Shown piece after piece: positions 50,915 to 59,379 of a stretch of 64,000 bases of DNA. Under the pieces are notes generated by a model. The model saw only the letters and a list, made by a program, of their open reading frames with translations. It was not told the DNA's origin and searched no databases. A program made the translations under genes and the position numbers. How positions within the stretch are numbered: position 1 is the stretch's first letter; each line of letters starts with the position of its first letter. The stretch is taken from contig PLBY01000161.1 in the NCBI GenBank assembly GCA_003134655.1, positions 124,001-188,000 of the forward strand, in the 5' to 3' direction. Origin of the DNA: Acidobacteriaceae bacterium. Lineage in GTDB: Bacteria; Acidobacteriota; Terriglobia; Terriglobales; Acidobacteriaceae.

Positions 50915-52876
50915 TTATTTTCTTTCCTCCGTCGCTGCAGCCTCTCCTGTCGCAGGCACCACCTGCACCGCAATTCCCGACGGCTCCACTTTCGTGTGAT
51001 ACACGCGTTCCGTGGCTTTTACAAAGTCCGCAGGTTTGGCATCTGGGATGTTGACGAACGTCTGCGGATTACGGTCTGTGAGCGGGAACCATGAGCTTTG
51101 AATCTGGACCATAATTCTGTGTCCACGGCGGAACGTGTGGTTGATGTCCTGCATGGTGAAGTTGATCTGTTCTACTTTTCCGGGCGTGAACGGCTCGGGC
51201 TTTTCAAAGCTGTGACGGAATTTTCCGCGGAAAGGCTCGCCGCGCACTAGTTGCTGATATCCACCCATGGTGAACGAGGGTGCGGGCACGTCCTTTCTGG
51301 GTTTGTCGCGGTCTTCGGGTCTGGGCGCATCCTGCTTGCTGTCGGGATAATCGGGGGGATATACGTCAATCAGCTTCACATCCCAATCGGAATCGGTGCC
51401 GCTCGTCGAGACAAAGAGTCGCGGAGAGATGGGGCCGGCAATCGTTACGTCTTCCTGCAGCACCGGAGTCTGATAGACCATCACATCGGTGCGGTTGTCG
51501 GCGAAGCGCTGGTCCGACAGCATATATTCCTGGGGCACATTCAACGCCGCATAATTCACAAACGGCACGGGCTTGGATGGGTCGCTTACGTATTCATCGA
51601 ACGAGGGATTGTCCGCAGCAGGGGCGTCGAACGAGAGTCCGCCATTGGCGTGAAAGTAGAGCGTCTTGGGTTCGGCATTCTTTGGCGGCCACGCGGAGTA
51701 TTGCCGCCACACGTTCGTGCCCGTCTCAAAAACATAGGCCTTCGGAAGCTTGGCGTCGCCATTGCCCTTGAGATACTGCTCGAAGAACGGGAAGAGAATG
51801 TTCTTGCGGTAATACTCGCCGGTGTTCGAGGCGAAGTCCACACGTCCCAGATGGTTGCCATCGTAGCGAGCCCAACCGCCGTGCACCCAGGGTCCGATGA
51901 CCAGAGCGTTGAATATCCCTGAATTGTTCTTGTCGATCGAATGGAATGTTGAGAACGGGCCCTGCAAGTCTTCCGCATCGAACCATCCACCCACGGTCAG
52001 AACGGCGCAATGAATGTTCTTCATGTGCGGGGCGAGATTGCGCGCCTTCCAGTAAGCGTCGTAGGTATCGTGCCCCACCTGGTCGTTCCACAGCGCGCTC
52101 TTCCCGTCGAGATACTTCCGCAGGCTCGACAAGGGCCCCGCCTGGAGAAAGAACTCGTAGGCGTCTTTGGTTCCCCAATCGAAAGGGACGGATCCCTTCG
52201 GTGGCAGTTGCGGATTCTCCTGCGGCGTGAACTGGCTGTAGAAACCGAAGTTCGCCGCCAGCATAAACGCGCCCCCGTGGTACGCGTCGTCGCCCATGAA
52301 AAGGTCGGTCATTGGCGCCTGCGGCGAGGCGGCCTTCAGCGCGGGATGGGAATCGATGATGCTTGCCGAGGTGAAGAATCCGGGATACGAGATTCCCCAG
52401 ATCCCTGCGTTCCCGTTGTTGTTGGGCACATTCTTGAGCAGCCAGTCGATGGTGTCGTAAAGATCGGTGCTGTCGTCCACGTCCTGGTTCGATTTCTTGT
52501 TATCGAGGTGTGGACGCATCTCAAGGAACTGGCCCTCTGACATGTAGCGGCCGCGAACATCCTGAAAGACGAAGATGTATCCCGCTTTGTCGAAATCGGG
52601 CGAGGGGCCAAGTTGCGTGCGGTACAGGTCGACTCCGTAAGGCCCTACGCTATAGGGCGTGCGATCGATCAGGAACGGGTACGAGTGCGAGCTATCTTTC
52701 GGCACATAGACCGAGGTGAACAGGTGCACGCCGTCGCGCATGGCAATTCGGTACTCGTACTTCGTGTAATGCTCCTTGACGTCGAACGCGGGCGTATCGG
52801 GCTGGTTCTGCGCTGAAAGACCTACGGTTAAGGACAGTATGGAAAGCAAAATAATCGGCAGTTTCCGACGCAGCAT
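50915..52876 (-). CDS. Exported CocE/NonD-type hydrolase (X-Pro dipeptidyl-peptidase-like)
   Basis: 653-aa alpha/beta hydrolase with signal peptide (KLPIILLSILSLTVGLSAQ). N-terminal part MRDGVHLFTSVYVPKDSSHSYP and RTPYSVGPYG; catalytic serine in IWGISYPGFFTSAS (GxSYxG); MTDLFMGDDAYHGGAF; the C-terminal jelly-roll PISPRLFVSTSGTDSDWDVKLIDVYPP of PepX_C type. Acts on esters or amides such as glutaryl-amides or peptides; true substrate unknown. Start 52876 (ATG after GGAGCG); the frame's extension to 53236 overlaps queD on the other strand. Confidence 0.9.
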   Translation of the reverse strand: MLRRKLPIILLSILSLTVGLSAQNQPDTPAFDVKEHYTKYEYRIAMRDGVHLFTSVYVPKDSSHSYPFLIDRTPYSVGPYGVDLYRTQLGPSPDFDKAGYIFVFQDVRGRYMSEGQFLEMRPHLDNKKSNQDVDDSTDLYDTIDWLLKNVPNNNGNAGIWGISYPGFFTSASIIDSHPALKAASPQAPMTDLFMGDDAYHGGAFMLAANFGFYSQFTPQENPQLPPKGSVPFDWGTKDAYEFFLQAGPLSSLRKYLDGKSALWNDQVGHDTYDAYWKARNLAPHMKNIHCAVLTVGGWFDAEDLQGPFSTFHSIDKNNSGIFNALVIGPWVHGGWARYDGNHLGRVDFASNTGEYYRKNILFPFFEQYLKGNGDAKLPKAYVFETGTNVWRQYSAWPPKNAEPKTLYFHANGGLSFDAPAADNPSFDEYVSDPSKPVPFVNYAALNVPQEYMLSDQRFADNRTDVMVYQTPVLQEDVTIAGPISPRLFVSTSGTDSDWDVKLIDVYPPDYPDSKQDAPRPEDRDKPRKDVPAPSFTMGGYQQLVRGEPFRGKFRHSFEKPEPFTPGKVEQINFTMQDINHTFRRGHRIMVQIQSSWFPLTDRNPQTFVNIPDAKPADFVKATERVYHTKVEPSGIAVQVVPATGEAAATEERK

Positions 52877-53035
52877 GCGCGCTCCTTGGGACGTAATCAC
52901 GATTAGGCAAGCTACAGTCCTACGGGGAATCGAGTCAAGCGGACTGCCCCGGCACCGCCATTCCAGCGGTACAATAGATGGTTCGCCATCGAGCGTAGCC
53001 GCGCCTGGTATTGAGGCCTGGGCTGCTGGGGGATC

Positions 53036-53413
53036 ATGTTCGAAGTCACTGTCGAAGACACTTTTGCTGCGGGGCATTACCTGCGCAACTACAAGGGTAA
53101 GTGCGAGAATCCGCACGGCCACAACTACAAGATCCGGGTCACTCTGGCTGGCGCGGAATTGGACAAGGCCGGCTTGTTGCTCGACTTCAAAGATCTGCGC
53201 GAAGTCATGAAGCACGTCATTGAGCGCCTGGACCACCAGATGATCAACGAGATCGAGCCGTTCACCGTGATCAATCCGTCGGCAGAGAATCTGGCAAAAT
53301 ATTTTTACGACGAGTCGAACAACAGGCTGCAGGCCGTGACCAGCGGCCGCGTGCGTGTGAAAGACGTAACCGTCTTCGAGACGGACACGACCACTGCGAA
53401 ATACTCCGAGTAG
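53036..53413 (+). CDS. queD: 6-carboxy-5,6,7,8-tetrahydropterin synthase
   Basis: Second step of queuosine/7-deazaguanine synthesis, from dihydroneopterin triphosphate; 125 aa. Zinc ligands His14 (AAGHYLRNY), His27 and His29 (NPHGHNYKI), catalytic Cys23 (KGKCENPHGH), and His67 in LDHQMIN with Glu115. First gene of the local queD-queE-queC set. GGGG lies before the ATG. Confidence 0.95.
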   Translation: MFEVTVEDTFAAGHYLRNYKGKCENPHGHNYKIRVTLAGAELDKAGLLLDFKDLREVMKHVIERLDHQMINEIEPFTVINPSAENLAKYFYDESNNRLQAVTSGRVRVKDVTVFETDTTTAKYSE

Positions 53414-53428
53414 CCATCTTGAGTCCGC

Positions 53429-53478
53429 GAGTGCGGGCGGGACGCTCGCACGACAGCCGCCGAGACGGCGGCGCTACG
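53429..53478. repeat. Double palindrome in the queD-queE gap
   Basis: GTGCGGGC...GCTCGCAC followed by AGCCGCC-GAGA-CGGCGGCGCT, ending at the queE start codon. It therefore occupies the queE ribosome-binding region. The second half resembles the element at 13779. Confidence 0.7.
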
Positions 53479-54162
53479 ATGCAGATCACAGAAATCTACA
53501 AATCGCTGCAAGGGGAGTCGACCTATGCGGGGTTGCCCTGTGTCTTCGTTCGCCTGACGGGATGCAATCTGCGGTGCTCGTGGTGCGACAGCGAATACAC
53601 TTTCCAGGGCGGGCGCAAAATGGACATTGAAGAAGTCCTGGGCGAGGTTTCGGGGCTGAGTCCCGGCGGCGGCTTGGTGGAGATCACTGGCGGTGAGCCG
53701 ATGCTGCAGGAGCGCGAAGTCGTTCCCTTGATGCAGCATCTTCTCGACGAGGGGTACAAGGTTCTACTTGAGACCAGCGGAGAGCGGCCACTGGAGCGGG
53801 TTCCCTCCGCCGTCATTAAGATCGTCGACGTGAAGTGCCCGAATTCCGGCGAGGGCGAGACGTTTCGCATGGAAAACCTTGAGACTCTGTGTCCGCACGA
53901 CGAAGTCAAGTTTGTTCTGAGCAGCCGCGCCGACTACGACTTTGCCAAGGAGTTTACCAACAGACACAATCTGGCCGAGCGGGTGAACGCAGTCCTGTTT
54001 TCCCCAGCGTTCCGCAAAGACGCGACCGGCGCCCGCGACAGCACGCACTGCCTGCTCGATCCTCAAGAACTGGCGGAGTGGTTGCTAGCGGATAACGTCC
54101 CTGCACGGCTGGGACTGCAGTTGCACAAATTTATATGGGACCCGGCGGTGAAGGGAGTCTAG
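53479..54162 (+). CDS. queE: 7-carboxy-7-deazaguanine synthase
   Basis: Radical SAM enzyme forming the 7-deazaguanine ring, 227 aa. CxxxCxxC is CNLRCSWC (Cys29, Cys33, Cys36), with ITEIYKSLQGESTYAGLPCVFVRLTG before it and VEITGGEPMLQEREVV (SAM-binding GGEP) after. The C-terminus (LGLQLHKFIWDPAVKGV) is typical. ATG 53479 is the start by homology; no clean Shine-Dalgarno exists because a palindrome abuts it, so translation may depend on upstream context. Confidence 0.95.
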   Translation: MQITEIYKSLQGESTYAGLPCVFVRLTGCNLRCSWCDSEYTFQGGRKMDIEEVLGEVSGLSPGGGLVEITGGEPMLQEREVVPLMQHLLDEGYKVLLETSGERPLERVPSAVIKIVDVKCPNSGEGETFRMENLETLCPHDEVKFVLSSRADYDFAKEFTNRHNLAERVNAVLFSPAFRKDATGARDSTHCLLDPQELAEWLLADNVPARLGLQLHKFIWDPAVKGV

Positions 54163-54165
54163 AGA

Positions 54166-54257
54166 ATTGTTGATTGATGATTTTTGATTGTTGATTGAAA
54201 ACCAAGAAACGCTGATTCTGGCCTTGAATCAGCAATCAAGAATCATCAATCAACAAT
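54166..54257. repeat. Long inverted repeat in the queE-queC gap
   Basis: Two 31-base arms (54166-54196 and 54227-54257; left arm begins ATTGTTGATTGATGATTTTT) pair with only two mismatches, each a potential G-U pair in RNA, around a 30-base loop. The arms are AT-rich simple sequence. It ends five bases before the queC start and could act on its translation. Confidence 0.8.
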
Positions 54258-54262
54258 GTTCC

Positions 54263-54946
54263 ATGATGACGACCTCAAAGCGATCTCGTGCAGTCGTGCT
54301 GTTGAGTGGTGGAATGGATTCCTGCGTTTGCGCCGCCCTGGCGGGACGCGACCACGAGACCGCTGCCGTCCACATCAGCTACGGCCAGCGGACCGAGGAG
54401 CGCGAACGCCAGTCGTTTCTTGCCATCTGCCAGCGCTTGAAAATTCACGACAAGCTCATGGTCAGAAACGAGGCTCTCCGTGCCATTGGCGGATCGGCGC
54501 TCACCGACGATGCCATCGATGTGCCAACCGCCGAAGAGATCGGACAGACGGTTCCCGTCACCTACGTTCCTTTTCGCAATGCTCATTTCCTGGCTGTCGC
54601 AGTGAGTTGGGCTGAGGTGTTGGGCGCGAAAAAGGTGTACATTGGCGCAGTTGAGCCTGACAGTTCGGGATATCCGGATTGCCGACCGGCGTACTACAAG
54701 GCGTTCAATGAAGTAACAAAAGCAGGCACGAAGGAAGGTCTCATTGAAATCGTCACTCCGCTCATCGCCATGCGCAAAACCGATATAGTGCGGCTTGGCC
54801 TTGAACTCGGTGCTCCCTTCGATTTAACTTGGTCATGTTACAGCCGCGAGGATCAGGCTTGTGGGATCTGCGATAGCTGCGTGTTGCGCCTGCGCGCCTT
54901 TAAGGCAGCGGGTATGCAGGATCCAATTTCGTACGCGGCGCGATAG
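54263..54946 (+). CDS. queC: 7-cyano-7-deazaguanine synthase
   Basis: ATP-dependent conversion of 7-carboxy-7-deazaguanine to preQ0; 227 aa. PP-loop SGGMDS at 15-20, then VHISYGQRTEERERQSF, and VPFRNAHFLAVAVSWAEVLG. Zinc cysteines in WSCYSREDQACGICDSCVLR. Two adjacent ATGs at 54263 and 54266; either may start. The preQ0 reductase QueF and Tgt are outside the window. Co-transcribed with queD and queE, with a large hairpin before it. Confidence 0.95.
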   Translation: MMTTSKRSRAVVLLSGGMDSCVCAALAGRDHETAAVHISYGQRTEERERQSFLAICQRLKIHDKLMVRNEALRAIGGSALTDDAIDVPTAEEIGQTVPVTYVPFRNAHFLAVAVSWAEVLGAKKVYIGAVEPDSSGYPDCRPAYYKAFNEVTKAGTKEGLIEIVTPLIAMRKTDIVRLGLELGAPFDLTWSCYSREDQACGICDSCVLRLRAFKAAGMQDPISYAAR

Positions 54947-55018
54947 ATATTTGTGGTAACGGATTGCGGTCAGCTTTTGGAGATCGGCGAGCAAAATTTA
55001 ACTTTGCCGGGAGGCAAG

Positions 55019-56173
55019 ATGAAAAAATATTTTGCAATTCTTCTATTCGCTTTACTGGCGCTGGGACTGTGCGTTCCTCCAGTCTTCGCCCAGGCTTCAG
55101 GATCGGTCAAGGGCGTTTGTAAAGATGCCCAGGGCAATGTCGTTGCCGACGGAGTGGTGCTCTGGGCCAATATGGACAACGGCCAGAAATACACGCTGAA
55201 GACCAACAAGAAAGGCGAATATTTTTCGCTCGGACTCTCGCCCGGCAAGTATCTGGTCACTCTTTATAAGAACGCCGACGATATGAAGGCGAACAAGGAG
55301 ATGGACCACGTCAAAGGATTTACAGTCACCCTCGACGAGAACACCCTGGATCTTGACGTGAAAAAGGAAATCGAAAGCAATGCCAAAGGACAGGGTCTCT
55401 CCGCTGAGCAAGTGAAGGCGATGCAGGAGGCGCAGGCCAAGCAGGCGAAGGAAACCAATACCGTCAAGGGTCTGAACGATAAGCTCAACGCGGCCAAGAC
55501 CGCCGCCGATGCTGGCGATTACGACACGGCCATCGCGGCCTTGACCGAGGCCACCCAGATGGACGCGACCCGCGATCTGATCTGGTTCAAACTGGGCGAC
55601 TATTACCGTATGTCGGCGCCCAAGCAGACCGATCCGGCTGAAAAACAGAAACGCCTCGATTCAGCCGTTGAGGCTTATCAGAAGGCGGTGGACCTGAAAA
55701 AGGCCGCCACCAACGATAAGGATCCCAACGCAACCAAGAACCTTGCCGCCTACTACAACAACCTGGCGGATGCTTACTACAAGGCAAAGAAGGTCGACGA
55801 TGCGGTGAAGACGTACGAAATTGCCGCGCAGACGGATCCATCCGCGGTCGCTCAGGCTTACTTCAACATCGGCGCCGTCCTCACCAATTCCGGCAGGCCG
55901 GACGAGGCCAATGCGGCCTTCGACAAGTGTCTTGCCGCCGACCCTACTCGGGCCGAAGCCTACTACCAAAAGGGACTGAACCTGCTGGGCAAGGCCACCC
56001 TTCAGGGGGATAAGACCGTCGCCCCTCCGGGGACTGCCGAGGCCTTCCAGAAGTACTTGGAACTCGCACCCACGGGTCCGAATGCCGACAGCGCTAAAGC
56101 CTTGCTTGCCAGCATCGGTTCCACGGTGGAAACCAGCTACGGCACGAAGAAGAAGACCCCTCCTAAGAAGTAG
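55019..56173 (+). CDS. Exported TPR protein with carboxypeptidase-like regulatory domain
   Basis: 384 aa. Signal peptide MKKYFAILLFALLALGLCVP. A transthyretin-like domain follows (VKGVCKDAQGNVVADGVVLW, SLGLSPGKYLVTLYKN), then a Lys/Gln-rich linker. Tetratricopeptide repeats come next (AKTAADAGDYDTAIAALTEAT, AAYYNNLADAYYKAKKVDDAVKTYEIAA, AQAYFNIGAVLTNSGRPDEANAAFDKCLAADP). Probably periplasmic scaffolding; partner unknown. ATG 55019 follows GGGAGGCAAG. Ends before a strong terminator. Confidence 0.85.
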   Translation: MKKYFAILLFALLALGLCVPPVFAQASGSVKGVCKDAQGNVVADGVVLWANMDNGQKYTLKTNKKGEYFSLGLSPGKYLVTLYKNADDMKANKEMDHVKGFTVTLDENTLDLDVKKEIESNAKGQGLSAEQVKAMQEAQAKQAKETNTVKGLNDKLNAAKTAADAGDYDTAIAALTEATQMDATRDLIWFKLGDYYRMSAPKQTDPAEKQKRLDSAVEAYQKAVDLKKAATNDKDPNATKNLAAYYNNLADAYYKAKKVDDAVKTYEIAAQTDPSAVAQAYFNIGAVLTNSGRPDEANAAFDKCLAADPTRAEAYYQKGLNLLGKATLQGDKTVAPPGTAEAFQKYLELAPTGPNADSAKALLASIGSTVETSYGTKKKTPPKK

Positions 56174-56195
56174 GGACTACCGATCGAGTCAGGCA

Positions 56196-56223
56196 AAAGG
56201 GCGGCTCAACCGAGCCGCCCTTT
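56196..56223 (+). terminator. Rho-independent terminator after the TPR gene
   Basis: Perfect stem GGGCGGCTC-AACC-GAGCCGCCC with AAA on the 5' side and TTT on the 3' side, 23 bases after the stop. Confidence 0.82.
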
Positions 56224-56359
56224 GTGCGTCTGGCCCAGGGAGGTTACTTAGGTCTATGGACTAGCTGTTCTTCGCACACGGCCTCTGTCGCGGTACAGTT
56301 AGCTATCTGAGTTTTCTTCCAATTCTGTGGTGCGTGCGATTCCTGAGGTGTGAGGACGA

Positions 56360-57505
56360 ATGGCAGCACCAACAATTGCTCCAATTTCGGTTGCATTAGA
56401 GGGGTTCTCTGGGACTGGCAGAGTCGCGACTCCAGCTCTGCTCGGCGCCATGCTGCATGCCGCGGAGAAGATCAGCGACCTGATTTTTTCGCCCGGCCGT
56501 CCGCCCCAGGTGCAAGTCTACGGCCAGATGATTCCGGTGCAGGTTGCCGGACTTACGGTCCTCAGCGCCGATGACACCCGCCACATCGCTGCCGACTTGA
56601 TCGGCGATAACAAGCAGGCTGTCACTACACTCCGCGAGCATGGAGCGTGCGACATTTCTTTTGGATTGCCCGGCCTGGCCCGCTTCCGGGTCAATATTTT
56701 TATTCAGCGCGGCAGCTGTGCCGTTGTCATGCGCGTGATTCCCACCGTCATCCCAGACTTTGCATCCCTGCGGTTGCCCCAACAATTATCCGAGATCACC
56801 AAACTCAGGGATGGAATTGTTCTCGTGACGGGAGCGGCGGGCTCTGGCAAGTCGTCCACGCTGGCGGTGCTTCTCGACGCCATTAACCGGGAGAAGTACT
56901 ACCACATCATCACCATCGAAGATCCCATCGAGTTCTTGCACAATCACAAATGCTCCACGATTCATCAGAGGGAACTGCACAGCGACACGCCCAGCTTTGC
57001 CCACGCTCTGCGCTCGGCGATGCGCCAGGCGCCGAAGGTCATCCTCGTCGGTGAAATGCGCGATCGGGAAACGATTGAAATTGTTCTGGAAGCTGCGGAG
57101 ACGGGTCACCTAGTGTTTTCGAGCCTTAACACGATGGACGCATCCAAGACTGTGGAGCGGGTCATCAGTTCCTTTGCGCCCTCGGAGCAGCAGTCGGTGC
57201 GCGAGCGTTTCGCCAAGTCGTTCCGCTACATCGTCTGCCAGCGGCTGATGTCGAAGTCCGATCGCAGCGGGCGCGTGGCTGCTTTTGAGATTCTTAAGTC
57301 CAATGCCCGCACTCGCGAGTGCATCGAAAAAGGCGAGCGCGAGAATAAGAATCTTCTGGATGCGATTAAGGCTGGCGCCTCTGACGGGATGCAGCATTTC
57401 GATGGGGAGATTGCGCAACTGGTTCAGGACCGCCTCGTCGACCTCGAAACTGGCCTTTCGTTCGCGAGTAACCCGGCGATGCTCGGCCAGGAATTGGCCC
57501 GGTAA
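56360..57505 (+). CDS. PilT-type twitching-motility ATPase
   Basis: Hexameric secretion-type ATPase that retracts type IV pili, 381 aa. Walker A VTGAAGSGKSSTLAVLL, Asp box HIITIEDPIEFLH, Walker B and following VILVGEMRDRETIEIVLEAAETGHLVFSSLNTMDASKTVERVI. PilT usually reads GTLHT; here SSLNT, so the conserved histidine is asparagine, and it may be a PilU-like or specialised accessory member. No pil structural genes nearby. ATG 56360; no clear ribosome site. Confidence 0.88.
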   Translation: MAAPTIAPISVALEGFSGTGRVATPALLGAMLHAAEKISDLIFSPGRPPQVQVYGQMIPVQVAGLTVLSADDTRHIAADLIGDNKQAVTTLREHGACDISFGLPGLARFRVNIFIQRGSCAVVMRVIPTVIPDFASLRLPQQLSEITKLRDGIVLVTGAAGSGKSSTLAVLLDAINREKYYHIITIEDPIEFLHNHKCSTIHQRELHSDTPSFAHALRSAMRQAPKVILVGEMRDRETIEIVLEAAETGHLVFSSLNTMDASKTVERVISSFAPSEQQSVRERFAKSFRYIVCQRLMSKSDRSGRVAAFEILKSNARTRECIEKGERENKNLLDAIKAGASDGMQHFDGEIAQLVQDRLVDLETGLSFASNPAMLGQELAR

Positions 57506-57563
57506 GAATCTTCCGGACCACGCTTCCGGCGCGGTCCAGCTTGCCCTGTCGTATTATCTCTGC

Positions 57564-58826
57564 ATGTCTGCCCCGCCCTTGAATTCCATTGTCTTGAGCT
57601 TTGAGGACGCCCGCCGCGTGGTGGAGGAACAGGCGGCGCTCGTCTCGGCCGGTGCCGTGGAATCCGTTGATCTGCTCGCCGCCGCGGGTCGCGTGCTGGC
57701 CGAACCGGTGCTGGCGGATCGCGATCTTCCGCCGTTCCCACGATCCACACGAGACGGCTATGCAGTGCGTTCCACTGACTTGTCGCAGCTCCCCACAACG
57801 CTGGATGTGATCGGCGAGATCAAAGCTGGAGCGAACCTCGAACAAATTCCGCCCAACGTCGGTACCGGGCAAACCGTGTCCATTATGACTGGAGCCCCGG
57901 TCCCCGCGGGAGCAGACGCGGTTGTGATGGTCGAGTACACCTCTCTGCGGGGTAAGCAGGTCGAAGTCACCAGGAGTGTTGTTCCCGGAGAAAACATTGT
58001 TCCTCGCGGTGCCGAAGCTCGCGAGGGCGCCCTTCTACTCGACCGCGGTGTTGGTCTGAATGTCGCGGACATCGCTCTCGCCGCATCGGCGGGCAAATCG
58101 CGCTTGCAAGTCTACAAGCGCCCACGAGTCGCTGTGCTGACGACCGGGGACGAGATTGTGGACATCGACGCCAAGCCGGGGCCAACTCAGATTCGCAATT
58201 CGAACAGCTATTCTCTGGCGGCGCAGATTCAGCACGCAGGCGGTGAGCCGGTGCTTTTGCCCGTAGCCCCCGACGAGTTGCAAGGATTGCGCCACCTGAT
58301 CGAAGAGGGCCTGAAGTTCGACCTGCTCCTGATGACCGGTGGCGTCTCCATGGGGCGTTACGATCTGGTCGAGCAGGTGCTCTCGGAAATGGGTGCGAAA
58401 TTTTTCTTCACCGGAGCGAAACTCCAGCCGGGACGCCCGGTTGTGTTCGGGCAGTGTAGCGTGGGCGGCCCCGCCCGCGAAAGGTTAGCCACATATTTCT
58501 TCGGCCTGCCGGGGAATCCGGTTTCGACGATGGTGACTTTCGAGCTTTTCGCGCGTCCCATGCTCGAAGCGTTATCCGGCAAGGTTCCGAGCAAACTAAT
58601 ATTTCTTCATGTGCGTCTCAAGAAAGAGATTCGCATCAAGACCGGCCTCACTCGCTTCCTCCCGGCGGTCCTTTCCGGCGAATTCGAACACTCGGAGGTC
58701 GAACTGGTCACGTGGCAAGGCTCAGGCGACGTTGCTGCCACCGCCCGCGCGAATTGCTACGCTGTCATTCCGCCGAACCGGGAAAACATTCCGGCAGGAG
58801 AATGGATTCCGGTGATGTTGCTGTAG
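57564..58826 (+). CDS. moeA: Molybdopterin molybdenumtransferase
   Basis: Inserts molybdate into adenylated molybdopterin; 420 aa. Motifs VLAEPVLADRDLPPFPRSTRDGYAVRS, IMTGAPVPAGADAVVMVEYT, RPRVAVLTTGDEIVDI, GGVSMGRYDLVEQVL and FGLPGNPVSTMVTFELF, with a C-terminal beta-barrel (VTWQGSGDVAATARANCYAVIP). Residues about 299-311 (QCSVGGPARERLATY) occupy the site where relatives go straight from VFG to PVFGLPGNP; a palindrome followed by CCACAT lies there. First gene of the Moco set moeA-moaC-mogA. Confidence 0.96.
   Translation: MSAPPLNSIVLSFEDARRVVEEQAALVSAGAVESVDLLAAAGRVLAEPVLADRDLPPFPRSTRDGYAVRSTDLSQLPTTLDVIGEIKAGANLEQIPPNVGTGQTVSIMTGAPVPAGADAVVMVEYTSLRGKQVEVTRSVVPGENIVPRGAEAREGALLLDRGVGLNVADIALAASAGKSRLQVYKRPRVAVLTTGDEIVDIDAKPGPTQIRNSNSYSLAAQIQHAGGEPVLLPVAPDELQGLRHLIEEGLKFDLLLMTGGVSMGRYDLVEQVLSEMGAKFFFTGAKLQPGRPVVFGQCSVGGPARERLATYFFGLPGNPVSTMVTFELFARPMLEALSGKVPSKLIFLHVRLKKEIRIKTGLTRFLPAVLSGEFEHSEVELVTWQGSGDVAATARANCYAVIPPNRENIPAGEWIPVMLL
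58459..58494. repeat. Probable palindromic element inside moeA
   Basis: GTGGGCGG-CC-CCGCCCGC, then GAAAGGTTAG and CCACAT. The imperfect palindrome and CCACAT tail resemble the family, and it encodes the extra loop SVGGPARERLATY. Less certain than the uvrD and trmFO copies. Confidence 0.5.
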
Positions 58827-58894
58827 TTGCGCGGTGGCCCTGTACGCCCGATGACTTCTCCATGTACGCTCTCCATGTAAGATAGGAATGACGC

Positions 58895-59365
58895 ATGCCA
58901 AAGAAACTTTCCCATTACGACCGCGCGGGCCGCGCCCGAATGGTGGATGTTTCTGGCAAGACAGCGGCCAGACGCGAAGCCGAGGCCAGCGCCTTTGTGG
59001 CGATGAGTCCCGCAGTGCTCGCAGCGTTTCCCGAGAATCCTAAAGGCGATCCGTTCGAGGTGGCGCGAATCGCCGGCATCATGGCGGCGAAACGCACGTC
59101 GGAGCTGATTCCCATGTGTCATCCCCTCCCGCTCTCGATCATTGATGTCGATCTACGGCTGTGCGAGAATGGCGTCGCTATCACGTCCAAAGTCGCCACT
59201 ACTGCGGAGACCGGAGTCGAAATGGAGGCTTTGGTGGCCGCCAGCGTATCTGCGCTGACCATCTACGACATGTGCAAGGCCGCCGACAAGGGGATTGAGA
59301 TTCGGCAGGTTGTGCTGGAGCGGAAGAGTGGCGGAAAGAGCGGAGAGTACCGGCGCGCGAAGTAG
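58895..59365 (+). CDS. moaC: Cyclic pyranopterin monophosphate synthase
   Basis: Second step of molybdenum cofactor synthesis: 3',8-cH2GTP to cPMP; 156 aa. MVDVSGKTAARREAEASAFV at the N-terminus, IAGIMAAKRTSELIPMCHPLPLS (substrate loop) and TIYDMCKAADKGIEIRQVVL with catalytic Lys/Asp. Length is standard. Followed after 14 bases by the response-regulator gene. Confidence 0.96.
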   Translation: MPKKLSHYDRAGRARMVDVSGKTAARREAEASAFVAMSPAVLAAFPENPKGDPFEVARIAGIMAAKRTSELIPMCHPLPLSIIDVDLRLCENGVAITSKVATTAETGVEMEALVAASVSALTIYDMCKAADKGIEIRQVVLERKSGGKSGEYRRAK

Positions 59366-59379
59366 CGACATCAAATTTC

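Noticed and set aside
52877-53236. Upstream extension of the CocE-type hydrolase frame
   Set aside because: It overlaps queD on the other strand, and the signal peptide at 52876 marks the real start.
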